The position numbers and the translations under genes were made by a program. A stretch of DNA of 25,021 nucleotides. Origin: a virus. The stretch lies in IMG/VR virus record IMGVR_UViG_3300023116_005055, positions 1 to 25,021 of that record; one strand, written 5' to 3'. The notes beneath the pieces are model-generated. The model was given only the letters and a program-made list of their open reading frames with translations. It was not told where the DNA came from and did not search any database. Shown in pieces: positions 7,164-14,772 of the stretch. The stretch's first letter is position 1. Each line of letters starts with the position of its first letter.

Positions 7164-8465
7164 ATGCCAGCAAAGAAAAAGCAAAACAAAACAAGCCTGC
7201 CACCTGTAGCCGAGAAAGCCCTGCGCCCCTTCATTGACAAGGGAATTGCAAACGGCATCTTCAAAGACGACAAGCAAGTCGTTGAGATGTTCAAGCGCAA
7301 AGCCGCTGACCCATCCTTGAAGGACACCATCGACACGCTCGGCGGCATCAAGTCGCAAACCGCCCAATCCTTCTTGGCCGACATTGTCCGTGTTGACCTC
7401 TCAGCCATCCTCCGCCAACGCCGCTACACCGCCCACCTTGACGTGTGGCAGGTTCAACACCGAACCGTTGGAGCGGCATCGGGCAACCCCCGCCCCGTCT
7501 GTTTCTTGATGGGTCAGGCCGTTGTTGAGGACGGCGACTCCGAGATGGAGCCTGCCCTCTTCAAGATGGGTCTTTGGGACGAGGACGCTTCTCTGGGTGA
7601 CGACATCGAGTCGGGCGGACACTACCAAGCCGCCGTGACCTGCCGCAACCTTGACGACGCAACCCTCAACCTCAACGCCCTGTCGGGTTTCACCGTGTTC
7701 AACGCTGAGGAATACGAGCACCACGATCCCGTTGAGTTGCTCCGCTCCACCTTTGAGGTGACCCCGATTGCCGACCTTGAGGATGACATTTCACGGGGCC
7801 GTGACGACTTCCGATTGGTTGAGGCTCAAGTGTCCTACTCTGGGGTTCAAAACTCCAAGAACGGTGGGCAGTTTGGCAAAATCATCCTCAAGGACGAGAG
7901 CACCATGACGATGGAGGCCATTGAATCTGGCGACACCCTCAACCTCAACTGCATCTGCGCCACGGACGTTGCCGCTCGATTCGGCAAATACAGTCGCATC
8001 CTTGCGTTGGTCACGACCCGTATCAATGGAGAATACGGACTGTCGGGCAACCTTGAGTGCGCCGTTGGCATCATCACCGTTGCCCCTCCAACCGTTGAAA
8101 CTCCCGCCGCCGTTGAGCAAAAGGAGGACGACGCTTCAGATTATTTCAAAGGCCAACTCGTGAGCCTTGATGATGACGAAGAGGACGACGACGACGATCA
8201 AGAGGACACCGACGCTGAGGACACCGACGCTGAGGACGACGATGAGGATGAGGCTGAAGAAGCCCCACCCGCCAAGCCCGCCAAAAAGACCTCAAAGAAA
8301 GCCGCCCCTGCACCCCCAGAGGACGACGATGAGGATGAGGACGACGACGGGTGGCTCGACGAAGATGAGGACGACGCTGAGGACGACAGCACCCCTGCTG
8401 AAGCCGCTGACGACAACGACTCCGACGATGACGATGAAGAGGACGACTGGGACGACTGGGAATGA
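7164..8465 (+). CDS. Probable single-stranded DNA-binding protein with long acidic tail
   Basis: The ATG at 7164 is chosen because AAAAGGAG lies 10 bp upstream and a basic N-terminus (PAKKKQNK) follows. The product is 433 residues. The N-terminal 310 residues look like one or more beta-barrel domains (for example YTAHLDVWQVQHR, then GKIILKDESTM and RILALVTTRI), consistent with RPA-type OB folds. Residues 335-433 are mostly Asp and Glu, broken by a Lys/Ala/Pro linker at 369-386, and end in DDWDDWE. Acidic tails ending in aromatics are typical of bacterial and phage SSBs, where they recruit partner enzymes. Its place between a candidate helicase and a RecA-like protein supports this. No family motif proves it. 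Confidence 0.6.
   Translation: MPAKKKQNKTSLPPVAEKALRPFIDKGIANGIFKDDKQVVEMFKRKAADPSLKDTIDTLGGIKSQTAQSFLADIVRVDLSAILRQRRYTAHLDVWQVQHRTVGAASGNPRPVCFLMGQAVVEDGDSEMEPALFKMGLWDEDASLGDDIESGGHYQAAVTCRNLDDATLNLNALSGFTVFNAEEYEHHDPVELLRSTFEVTPIADLEDDISRGRDDFRLVEAQVSYSGVQNSKNGGQFGKIILKDESTMTMEAIESGDTLNLNCICATDVAARFGKYSRILALVTTRINGEYGLSGNLECAVGIITVAPPTVETPAAVEQKEDDASDYFKGQLVSLDDDEEDDDDDQEDTDAEDTDAEDDDEDEAEEAPPAKPAKKTSKKAAPAPPEDDDEDEDDDGWLDEDEDDAEDDSTPAEAADDNDSDDDDEEDDWDDWE
8202..8231 (+). repeat. Tandem 15-bp repeat within the acidic tail
   Basis: GAGGACACCGACGCT occurs twice in perfect tandem (8202-8216 and 8217-8231), encoding EDTDA twice. It lies in a GAC/GAG-rich stretch of about 290 bp, where slippage could readily change the tail length. 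Confidence 0.9.
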
Positions 8466-8495
8466 ACCCAGCCCACCCAATCTGAACCGCACCCC

Positions 8496-8509
8496 TCATA
8501 ACCGTGGGA
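8496..8509 (+). promoter_or_regulatory. Weak GGGTGG-class promoter for the RecA-like gene
   Basis: TCATAACCGTGGGA is a diverged match. CCGTGG begins at 8502, 23 bp before the ATG at 8525, the same position as the core in better matches. Confidence 0.35.
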
Positions 8510-8524
8510 TATCAAGGTGAGACC

Positions 8525-9415
8525 ATGCCAAGACGCAAGAAGCCAGACTACGCCAGCCTCATTGAAGCCTGTGACACGGGCGACTCGATGATTGAGAACC
8601 GAACCCGCCACATCAAACTTCAAGGGTTCAGCGGATCGGGGAAGAGCACTTTCGCCCTTTCCTTCTTTGCACACCACGCCAAAGACCTCAAGCCAGAGGA
8701 ATGCCTGCTGACCATTGTTGACTGCGACATGGAGGGTCAAGCCGACCTGGTTGCACGTGAGGACATCGTCCCAGCCACCCTACGGCCACGGATTCTCCGC
8801 AAAGTCTGCCAAACCCCAGACGAGGTCAACGACTACGTCTTGGCGTTCATCGACCTCCACCGCCAGCACCAAGAGGAACATCCCAACGGGGTGCGGGTGA
8901 TGGTGATGGAGAACGAGGGGGCGTATTACATGGGGGTTCGCAACCACTACGCCGAGAGCGTTCACGGTCAATCTGAAGGCGACCTGCTTCTTTCACGCCA
9001 ACGCCAAGCATTGAGCGAAGGCAAAAAGACCCTGCCAACCTACGAGGAAGGACAAATGCATGCCTACAAAGTCATCAACCGCCTGTTCATCCAGCCATAC
9101 GAGCGGCTGAAAATGGGGGCTGAGTTGTATAACTCCCATTTCATCAGCACCACGCTGATGAAATCGAGGGTGGAGGGCTTCGGCACTGCCAACGCAAAGG
9201 ACATCACCGTCGCCACGGGTCGTCCTGAAATCACCGACCCGCTCTTTGATTGGATTATTGAGTTTACGCAACAACAACGCATCCGCAAGGGTGAGTTGAA
9301 ATCACGCCACATCGCTCAAGTCGTCAAGTCACGAGCCTGCCAACCCTTCGCCATTGACAACCCAACCCAGGAACGTTTCTGGGCGGCGGTCGAGAAGCAA
9401 AGCCAAACGGAGTGA
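8525..9415 (+). CDS. RecA/Sak4-like recombination ATPase
   Basis: The ATG at 8525 is preferred over a GTG at 8504 because AAGGTGAG lies just upstream and a diverged promoter core is 23 bp away. The protein has 296 residues. Walker A is GFSGSGKST (34-42). LLTIVDCDMEGQADL (61-75) follows as the second strand, and RVMVMENEG (124-132) is the Walker B candidate, with Glu or Asn instead of the usual Asp. Size and layout match compact single-domain RecA-like ATPases such as Sak4 of phages, which promote strand annealing with an SSB. It lies between the SSB-like and Cas4-like genes, a common recombination grouping. Other P-loop NTPases remain possible. Confidence 0.65.
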   Translation: MPRRKKPDYASLIEACDTGDSMIENRTRHIKLQGFSGSGKSTFALSFFAHHAKDLKPEECLLTIVDCDMEGQADLVAREDIVPATLRPRILRKVCQTPDEVNDYVLAFIDLHRQHQEEHPNGVRVMVMENEGAYYMGVRNHYAESVHGQSEGDLLLSRQRQALSEGKKTLPTYEEGQMHAYKVINRLFIQPYERLKMGAELYNSHFISTTLMKSRVEGFGTANAKDITVATGRPEITDPLFDWIIEFTQQQRIRKGELKSRHIAQVVKSRACQPFAIDNPTQERFWAAVEKQSQTE

Positions 9416-9420
9416 TCGTG

Positions 9421-10644
9421 ATGAAAGTCCCCTACCTCTCGGCCACACGGCTCAAGAAACTGAAGGACTGCCCGTTTGCGTATCAGTGCCACTACGATGC
9501 TGACAACTGCCCCAGCCCAGACGATGCAAAGGCTCTCAAGAAGCGAGCCAACCATCAAGAAAACGGGCAGGCTTCACGGGTGGGCAACATTGTCCACGGT
9601 GCTCTTGAGGATTGGCGAAAGCCAGATGAAGCAACGGGCAAGCCAACCAAGCCCCGCTTTGGCGATCTGATGAAGCACTACGAGGTGTGGGCGGCAAAGC
9701 CCCAATACACCGTGGACCTTGACTTCTATGAGGACGGCAAACAACTGCTCCGCCGCTGGTTTGACCGTCGAGGCAAAACCCCCGTCCGTGTCGTTGCCGT
9801 TGAGCAAAACATCGGGCAGGCGTATGCCCCCTACGTGTTGGAGAACGGTGTGCCGATCCACGGCTTCATCGATTTGATTCTTGAGCACAAGGATGGCACG
9901 ATTGAAATCATGGACTACAAATCCAACCGCGCCCCCAAGAGTCAAGGGGAGGCCGACCAAGACGTTCAGGCTGGCATCTATCTCAGTTGGGCGCGTGAGC
10001 AATACCCAGATCGCCCGCTGAAGTTTTCCTTTGAAATGCTACGGTTCGGCGTGGTCACGACCGTTTGGTCGGATGAAAAAATCGCCACGTTCACGGATTG
10101 GCTGAAAAGCAAATACGAAGCGGCCCTGGCACTTGAAGAAGCCCAGCCCACCATTGGCGACGAATGCAAATGGTGTGCCTACGACTCCATTTGTCCTGAA
10201 GCGTTCAACCTCCGTGAGAAGGGGGCGTTTGACCTCATCCTCCACGAGTTTGGCGACGACGATGAGATGCTGGACAACCTCGCCCAAATCAAGGCGGCGA
10301 AGGCTCTCCTTGAGCGAGCCCAGCGCAAAATCGAGAAGGACATACGCCAACGCCCAGAGATTGATGCCAGCAAGCCTGCGGACGAGCGGGTGATTCAAAC
10401 CCAAAAGTGGGAGGTTCGCTTGAATGAATCACGCCGTGAGGAATACGTCCCGCACGAGGTTCAACGCTTAGTCCCTCCCGCCGTCTTTGGTCAAATGGTT
10501 TCTCTTTCAAAGTCCGCCGTCGAGCGAGCCCTTCCCGTGTTGCCCCCAGACGTGGCCGACGCAGTTGAGGCCAGCAAAATTAGCAAACCAACAACACGGC
10601 TCACCATCAAACCCAAGCCAGAGGACTCCGAAGGTTCTCAATAG
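9421..10644 (+). CDS. Cas4/RecB-like PD-(D/E)XK nuclease with Fe-S cluster
   Basis: The ATG at 9421 follows GGAG by about 8 bp; an earlier GTG at 9412 overlaps the preceding stop. The product is 407 residues. Nuclease motifs are GNIVHG with H59, E128, GFIDL with D151, IMDYKSNR with D165 and K167, and the RecB-type QAGIY with Q183 and Y187. The cysteines C17, C249, C252 and C258 match the one-plus-three arrangement of the 4Fe-4S cluster of Cas4 and AddB. All catalytic residues appear present. Cas4-like exonucleases of archaeal viruses process DNA ends for recombination. The 140-residue C-terminal extension is helical and charged. There is no CRISPR array or other cas gene nearby, so a role in CRISPR adaptation is not supported. 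Confidence 0.88.
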   Translation: MKVPYLSATRLKKLKDCPFAYQCHYDADNCPSPDDAKALKKRANHQENGQASRVGNIVHGALEDWRKPDEATGKPTKPRFGDLMKHYEVWAAKPQYTVDLDFYEDGKQLLRRWFDRRGKTPVRVVAVEQNIGQAYAPYVLENGVPIHGFIDLILEHKDGTIEIMDYKSNRAPKSQGEADQDVQAGIYLSWAREQYPDRPLKFSFEMLRFGVVTTVWSDEKIATFTDWLKSKYEAALALEEAQPTIGDECKWCAYDSICPEAFNLREKGAFDLILHEFGDDDEMLDNLAQIKAAKALLERAQRKIEKDIRQRPEIDASKPADERVIQTQKWEVRLNESRREEYVPHEVQRLVPPAVFGQMVSLSKSAVERALPVLPPDVADAVEASKISKPTTRLTIKPKPEDSEGSQ

Positions 10645-10687
10645 CCGCAGGGTTCAAAGGCAGTGAAGTCCACGGGCATAACAACCA

Positions 10688-11047
10688 ATGCCCACCCCCA
10701 CCGATGATGAAGAGGAATACGTCCCTTCATCCAAATACGGAACGCGCCGCAAAGGACGGCTCGGTCGCTCTGGGGGTCGCAACATCAAACGGCTGTGGCA
10801 GTGCATGGTTGATGCTGGGGCAATCGACGTCAAGAACGCCCTGACCAGCGGGCAAATCGTCCGCCTTCCACGGCAACCCTTCTCAATGAATGCCTTGACA
10901 AATCACCTCAAAGGCAAAACCCACCTTTTCACGTGCGTCGGCAAAGTGCGGGTCGCTTCGCTTGACGGCAAATCATCCTACGACCAGCAGGTGTGGATCG
11001 TGAACCCTACGGCCTACGATACAGAACCCAATAACACCAAATCCTGA
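10688..11047 (+). CDS. Small basic hypothetical protein (119 aa)
   Basis: Not recognised. The ATG at 10688 lies 43 bp after the nuclease gene, with no clear ribosome-binding site or strong promoter. An acidic N-terminus (DDEEEYVP) is followed by a basic Gly/Arg stretch (GTRRKGRLGRSGGRNIKR), then a mixed domain with GQIVRLPRQPFSMNALTNHL and a final beta segment. The basic segment suggests nucleic-acid contact. It is the last gene before a strong terminator, so it closes the replication block that begins at 3497. Confidence 0.6.
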   Translation: MPTPTDDEEEYVPSSKYGTRRKGRLGRSGGRNIKRLWQCMVDAGAIDVKNALTSGQIVRLPRQPFSMNALTNHLKGKTHLFTCVGKVRVASLDGKSSYDQQVWIVNPTAYDTEPNNTKS

Positions 11048-11057
11048 CACGTGGCAA

Positions 11058-11104
11058 ACCTGAACCCCCTACGGGGGTTCAGGTCATCTTCGCTTCTTTC
11101 TTCT
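11058..11104 (+). terminator. Strong hairpin plus pyrimidine tract terminator
   Basis: The 12-bp stem ACCTGAACCCCC (11058-11069) pairs perfectly with GGGGGTTCAGGT (11073-11084) around a TAC loop. A T/C-rich tract follows at 11085-11108 (CATCTTCGCTTCTTTCTTCTTT and on). It lies 11 bp after the stop at 11047 and just before the next promoter, so it isolates the two units. Confidence 0.8.
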
Positions 11105-11110
11105 TTCTCA

Positions 11111-11140
11111 TTGATACATCAAAGCATTGATATAGGGAAA
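11111..11140 (+). promoter_or_regulatory. Tandem TTGATA promoter of orphan gene 11167
   Basis: TTGATA begins at 11111 and again at 11127, 16 bp apart. The downstream copy is CATTGATATAGG, followed by GAAACCTGCTGG as at 816-828. The distance to the ATG at 11167 (about 36 bp) allows a leader of about 10 nt. Confidence 0.6.
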
Positions 11141-11166
11141 CCTGCTGGGAGGATTGAGGCAGACCA

Positions 11167-11616
11167 ATGTTCACCAGCACACCAAAAAGCATGAAAATCC
11201 GAGGCATGAAGGGTATGGTCGCATACGACTTCAACTATGAAAACCCAGGCACCAAGCGTGTTCAGCGACTTTCCTACGGCCAATACGGGGCTAAGTGGAG
11301 CATCGCCGCATCAGTCGATTGGGACGGCAAATCCGCTCACCTCGTGGTTGAGTCCGACTGGTCAAAGAAGGGAGATGAAATCCTCCGCCGAGCCACGTTC
11401 TATGACGGCGAAAAGAAAATCTCAGCCTACGTCAGCGTTGACATGGAGAACAACCTCTACGGCAATTTTCCGTTCAACCCACACCGCCGACCCGCCCGCC
11501 GATCCGACGACGAGCAGGTGCATGGGTTCACGGGACTCATCATGGTTGACACGGTTCTCTCGCAGTTTGCGTTGGGCGACTACGTGTTCATCTGGGAAGC
11601 CGAGGGACAAAACTGA
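11167..11616 (+). CDS. Orphan protein (149 aa)
   Basis: Unrecognised. The ATG at 11167 follows GGGAGGATTGAGG, a plausible ribosome-binding region. The sequence is beta-rich with many aromatics, for example KWSIAASVDWDGKSAHLVVE and a closing VLSQFALGDYVFIWE, suggesting a compact beta-barrel or sandwich. There is a basic patch HRRPARRSDDE. It has its own tandem-TTGATA promoter after a strong terminator and is followed by the clamp gene's own promoter. It therefore looks like an independent cassette placed between replication genes. Confidence 0.6.
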   Translation: MFTSTPKSMKIRGMKGMVAYDFNYENPGTKRVQRLSYGQYGAKWSIAASVDWDGKSAHLVVESDWSKKGDEILRRATFYDGEKKISAYVSVDMENNLYGNFPFNPHRRPARRSDDEQVHGFTGLIMVDTVLSQFALGDYVFIWEAEGQN

Positions 11617-11620
11617 GACC

Positions 11621-11640
11621 CCCTCTTTATGAGGGTGGGG
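11621..11640 (+). promoter_or_regulatory. GGGTGG-class promoter of the PCNA-like gene
   Basis: TTTATGAGGGTGGGG at 11626-11640 has GGGTGG at 11633, 24 bp before the ATG at 11657. CCCTC (11621-11625) could pair with GAGGG (11631-11635) around TTTAT, placing the box in a small hairpin. Confidence 0.65.
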
Positions 11641-11656
11641 ATGCACCTTTGGGGGT

Positions 11657-12475
11657 ATGAGCGCAACCACGCCAAATAGCCCAACCGCCAGCCGCACAGT
11701 CAAAGCCCGTGTGAGTGCCAACGAATTCTCGGCACTTCTCCAGCGCACCGTTCTGGATAACCCACCCACGCCCGTCAAGGTTCTCCTTGAAGAGGACGGG
11801 GTTTCAATCTGGACGCACGATGCCGCCAAGACCATCCAACTTCTCATCGACCGAGCCGAGGTTGGCACTCTCCGTGTTGCCGACCCCTGCATTCTTTTGG
11901 TTGAACCCAAGTCCTTCTCGGAGTTGTTGAAGTCAAAGTTTGCTGGAGAGGTTGTTGAAATCAACACCGAGGCTGGTCAGCCCATCACCGTCAAGAACCG
12001 CACAGGCTCAAGCGTGACCTACCACCCTGCGGATGAGGACGACTGCAACACCATCCCAGACCACTGGGTTTTGCCCGTTGATGACGGCTGGCGGTTGTTC
12101 CCCATGTTTGACAACGAGAAGGCCACGACCCGCATCGCCATCTCGGTGGCGGAGTTGAAGAAGGCTCTCGTTGACATGAACATCGCCAAAGCCCCCTACG
12201 TTGTCTTTGACTTCAAGGCGGCTGGTTCAACGTGTCAGTCGGGTCATTGGGGTTCAAAGTCCAACCGCTCAACCTCTCCCGTCACCGCCACCGTCGAGGG
12301 CGACGACACCGAGGTGTGCTTCACCGAGAACCTGCAACGCATCCTGGGTTGCTTTGACTCCCGCTCCGAGGCCATCATCATTCACAAGCATAGCAAGGGC
12401 GGCTTCATTGTTCTGGAAGCCCACGACCACACGCCCACCACCGTTGTTGCGACTGAAGCGATCCGTGAAGTGTGA
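11657..12475 (+). CDS. PCNA-like DNA sliding clamp
   Basis: The 272-residue product is slightly longer than archaeal PCNA (about 245-250). N-terminal VSANEFSALLQRTV, VSIWTHDAAKTIQLLIDRAE and the first-domain helix PKSFSELLKSKFAGEVVEI (near 94-112) match the clamp's alternating helix/strand plan. The second domain ends with FTENLQRILGCFDSRSEAIII and a strand FIVLEAHD, as in clamp C-domains. The trimeric ring would tether PolB, the XPF-like nuclease and other partners to DNA after loading by RFC. Clamp sequences diverge strongly in viruses, so the call rests on fold pattern, size and context. The start lies 24 bp after the GGGTGG core, which predicts a leaderless message. Confidence 0.75.
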   Translation: MSATTPNSPTASRTVKARVSANEFSALLQRTVLDNPPTPVKVLLEEDGVSIWTHDAAKTIQLLIDRAEVGTLRVADPCILLVEPKSFSELLKSKFAGEVVEINTEAGQPITVKNRTGSSVTYHPADEDDCNTIPDHWVLPVDDGWRLFPMFDNEKATTRIAISVAELKKALVDMNIAKAPYVVFDFKAAGSTCQSGHWGSKSNRSTSPVTATVEGDDTEVCFTENLQRILGCFDSRSEAIIIHKHSKGGFIVLEAHDHTPTTVVATEAIREV

Positions 12476-12480
12476 GCGTC

Positions 12481-12708
12481 ATGTTTGACCCAAACGCAAA
12501 GAAGTTTGACCTTCAAGCCGCTGAAGCGATGCTCGGCATTGACGACGAGACCCGTGAAATCATCCGCCAACGTGTAGCCATCGATTTGTTGCTGGCTCAT
12601 GCTGGCATCACCGATGAGCAGGTTCGCCACGCATACGCTGAACGCATAAAGAACGATGTGCGGGATGCCGCCGCTTCCCTTTCTTCTCTGGCGGGCGATG
12701 ATGATTGA
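12481..12708 (+). CDS. Small helical hypothetical protein (75 aa)
   Basis: The start is the ATG at 12481; a GTG at 12472 overlapping the clamp stop would add three residues. The product is all-helical, with LQAAEAMLGIDDETREIIRQ followed by IDLLLAHAGITDEQVRHAYA and an acidic end. No domain is recognised. It is placed between clamp and primase, 5 bp after the clamp gene and 9 bp before the primase gene, and is probably translated from the same mRNA. A role as a small replisome adaptor is possible but not shown. Confidence 0.6.
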   Translation: MFDPNAKKFDLQAAEAMLGIDDETREIIRQRVAIDLLLAHAGITDEQVRHAYAERIKNDVRDAAASLSSLAGDDD

Positions 12709-12717
12709 GGGGGGCGT

Positions 12718-13896
12718 ATGCTCCCCAATGTCCAGGCCTTTGATGAGATGCTCACGCACCTCGGCTTTGTTCACTTCCCCCGCTCCGTAGGCAACCCACG
12801 CCAGCACTTTGTGTTCACCAGCGAAGATGCTTTCAAGCACTTCAAGAAGTGGGACGGAGAGTCCTCATGCTTCATTTCAACGCAAGGCTACGACAACCTC
12901 GTGTTTGACGGTGGAGGCAAACAACTGCCAGCCAGCATCATCTATGGCTTGACGTTCTTTGACTTCGATCACGACACTAAGCCTGAGAACGCCTACGCTG
13001 ATGCCCACCGCCTATCCCAATTCTTGACGGAGAACGATATCGCTCATTGGGTGGCGTATTCTGGGAGCAAAGGGTATCACCTTCACATCGTCCACCGTCC
13101 TGTCCGTTTCAAGTTTTCACACCGTGACGGATCGGGAGAAGCCCTGCGGCAGTTGGTGTGGCAGGTGCAAAACCACCTCAAGGTTGCTCTTGGGCTGAAC
13201 ACGCTTGACGCTCAAACGATGGGCGACCCCAAACGTTTGTGCCGTTTGCCGTTCACCGCCCATGTTGACCGACACGGTCAGGCTTCGGGAAAACACTGCT
13301 ACCCGATACCGCTTGACGTTCTCGCCAACTCGACGCACGTTGAAATCGAGCAGGCCGCATACAGACCTGTGTATGATTTGCCCGCAGTCCCTGGGCGAAC
13401 ACTGACTCTCGCTGAATTGATTCAAGAGTTGGGGGTCAAACTTGAAGCACCCGAAACCCAGATACGACCCGTGATTGGTGGAGAGTTTGAGTTTCAAGAC
13501 GCAGGCTCAGCCACCGCCCGCTTCATCTCGGCCTTAGACGTGAAGTGCATGGGCGTTGTCAATGAATTGAAGCGGGTCAATCCTTCACACAAATCCCGTG
13601 TCCACGCCGCCCTCTTTGCTAAGTTTCTCGGCATGGACACCGACCAATTTGAGGCGGTGTGGGTGGAGTTGGGTCAACGTGTGGGCTATGTCGATTTAGC
13701 AAACGCTGAATATCGCCGCTTTCAAATGGAGAGCATTTTCAGCAACGACAAGATGCGGTCGTTCCCCAACTGCTCAACGTTGAAGCGGGACGGGTGTTGC
13801 GTTGGCGACGTTTGCCCCAGATTCAAGACGGCGGAGGAGTTGATGAAAACCCAGCCGCAAATCAAACGCAAGTGGAGGAAAAAGGATGGCTCGTAG
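12718..13896 (+). CDS. Archaeo-eukaryotic primase with C-terminal cysteine motif
   Basis: This is a 392-residue AEP-superfamily protein. The metal-binding motif is FFDFDHD (80-86, D82 and D84), the nucleotide-binding motif is SGSKGYHLHI (115-124, with H121) and the third motif is MGDPKRLCRLPF (168-179, with D170 and R173/R176). All catalytic residues are present. It would make primers for PolB. The C-terminal part is helical and ends with C352, C360, C361 and C366 in the pattern PNCSTLKRDGCCVGDVCPRF, which recalls the Fe-S or zinc-binding end of large-subunit primase domains. This suggests a catalytic PriS-like part fused to a PriL-like tail. The gene overlaps the XPF-like gene by 11 bases. 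Confidence 0.85.
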   Translation: MLPNVQAFDEMLTHLGFVHFPRSVGNPRQHFVFTSEDAFKHFKKWDGESSCFISTQGYDNLVFDGGGKQLPASIIYGLTFFDFDHDTKPENAYADAHRLSQFLTENDIAHWVAYSGSKGYHLHIVHRPVRFKFSHRDGSGEALRQLVWQVQNHLKVALGLNTLDAQTMGDPKRLCRLPFTAHVDRHGQASGKHCYPIPLDVLANSTHVEIEQAAYRPVYDLPAVPGRTLTLAELIQELGVKLEAPETQIRPVIGGEFEFQDAGSATARFISALDVKCMGVVNELKRVNPSHKSRVHAALFAKFLGMDTDQFEAVWVELGQRVGYVDLANAEYRRFQMESIFSNDKMRSFPNCSTLKRDGCCVGDVCPRFKTAEELMKTQPQIKRKWRKKDGS

Positions 13897-14746
13897 GTCA
13901 AAGACAAAGCGCAACCTGTTGGACGATGAGATGACGATCAGGGAGCGAGCGGGTGGCCCGTTGGGTCAGCGGTTCTCGTTGTTGCGGGCTATCCTTGAAG
14001 AGTTGGAAGGGGGCTGGGATGACGTATTCCCCATGAGGGCTGACCTCTTCACCCCCGAATACATCAAGACCAAAGAAGCCGCCCAGCAGGTTGCGCTGGA
14101 CATTATCGGGGAAATGCTTCATCGACAAAAGCGGGTAGACCATCGAGAGCACATCAAAATGCTGGACTACCTCAGCGATCTGGGCTTTGAGGTTGTTCAC
14201 CTTCACACGGGGGAGGGTGATGTAGCCAGCCGCCGTGTCAGCATTGAACGCAAAGAGGACGACCTCATCTCCAGCCTGTTTGACGACCGCCGCTTGCGTC
14301 AGTTGGGGGCTATGCGTGAAGAAGCCGAGCACTCCTTCTTGATTGTCACGAAGTCCTTTGAAATGGTCCGCAGGGATGCTCAAAAGCGTGGCCTGTCCGT
14401 CCGCACCTTGATTGGCTACATCGCCAGCCTGTGTGCCGTGGGGTATCCCCCATTGTTCATCGCAAACAAAACCGAGGCGGCTACGTTGATGAGCAGGATC
14501 GTGAACAAAATTGAGGATGACGTGCCACGGGTCTATGTGCCGCGCCCCAAAGCCCCAGAGCCTCAAGAATACCGAAACGCCATCATAGAAGCCCTCCCTG
14601 GAATTGGACTCAAGACCCGCCGCCTTCTCGTTGAAGAGTTTGGCTCGTTGGCTGGTCTTTGTTCAGCCTCCCCAGAGGACATCGCTGGGGTCAAGGGAAT
14701 AGGTCAAGCAACCGCCGACCGTGTCCATGAGATTCTTCATTCTTGA
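13886..14746 (+). CDS. XPF/Mus81/Hef-family structure-specific nuclease
   Basis: The ATG at 13886 has GGAGG at 13874-13878 and lies within the end of the primase gene. The 286-residue protein has an N-terminal basic segment, then an ERCC4-type nuclease core: GD at 111-112, IERKEDDLISSL (120-131), and a central helical part. The C-terminal 50 residues form tandem helix-hairpin-helix motifs: ALPGIGLKTRRLLVEEFG and then IAGVKGIGQATADRV. Family members cut branched DNA such as flaps and forks, usually with PCNA. The core motif has only two residues between ERK and the following Asp, instead of the usual three. There is no helicase domain, so it resembles the short archaeal XPF form. Confidence 0.88.
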   Translation: MARRSKTKRNLLDDEMTIRERAGGPLGQRFSLLRAILEELEGGWDDVFPMRADLFTPEYIKTKEAAQQVALDIIGEMLHRQKRVDHREHIKMLDYLSDLGFEVVHLHTGEGDVASRRVSIERKEDDLISSLFDDRRLRQLGAMREEAEHSFLIVTKSFEMVRRDAQKRGLSVRTLIGYIASLCAVGYPPLFIANKTEAATLMSRIVNKIEDDVPRVYVPRPKAPEPQEYRNAIIEALPGIGLKTRRLLVEEFGSLAGLCSASPEDIAGVKGIGQATADRVHEILHS

Positions 14747-14750
14747 TAAA
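14743..14750 (+). promoter_or_regulatory. TATA-like box for the FkbM gene
   Basis: TTGATAAA overlaps the stop of the XPF-like gene and is centred about 26 bp before the ATG at 14773. The position fits a leaderless promoter. It has a single box, not the 16-bp tandem. Confidence 0.4.
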
Positions 14751-14772
14751 CCGCCAACCGTGACGGCTGACC

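Noticed and set aside
8198-8740. Minus-strand frame coding for a poly-serine protein
   Set aside because: The serine runs are the complement of the GAC/GAT repeat of the acidic SSB tail.
9421-10644. Cas4-like nuclease as part of a CRISPR system
   Set aside because: No repeat-spacer array and no other cas gene is present. The neighbours are recombination and SSB-like genes, so a viral end-processing role is more likely.
12707-12717. GAGGGGGGCGT before the primase as another promoter element
   Set aside because: It lacks the GGGTGG core, lies only 11 bp before the ATG, and more probably acts as a G-rich ribosome-binding site.
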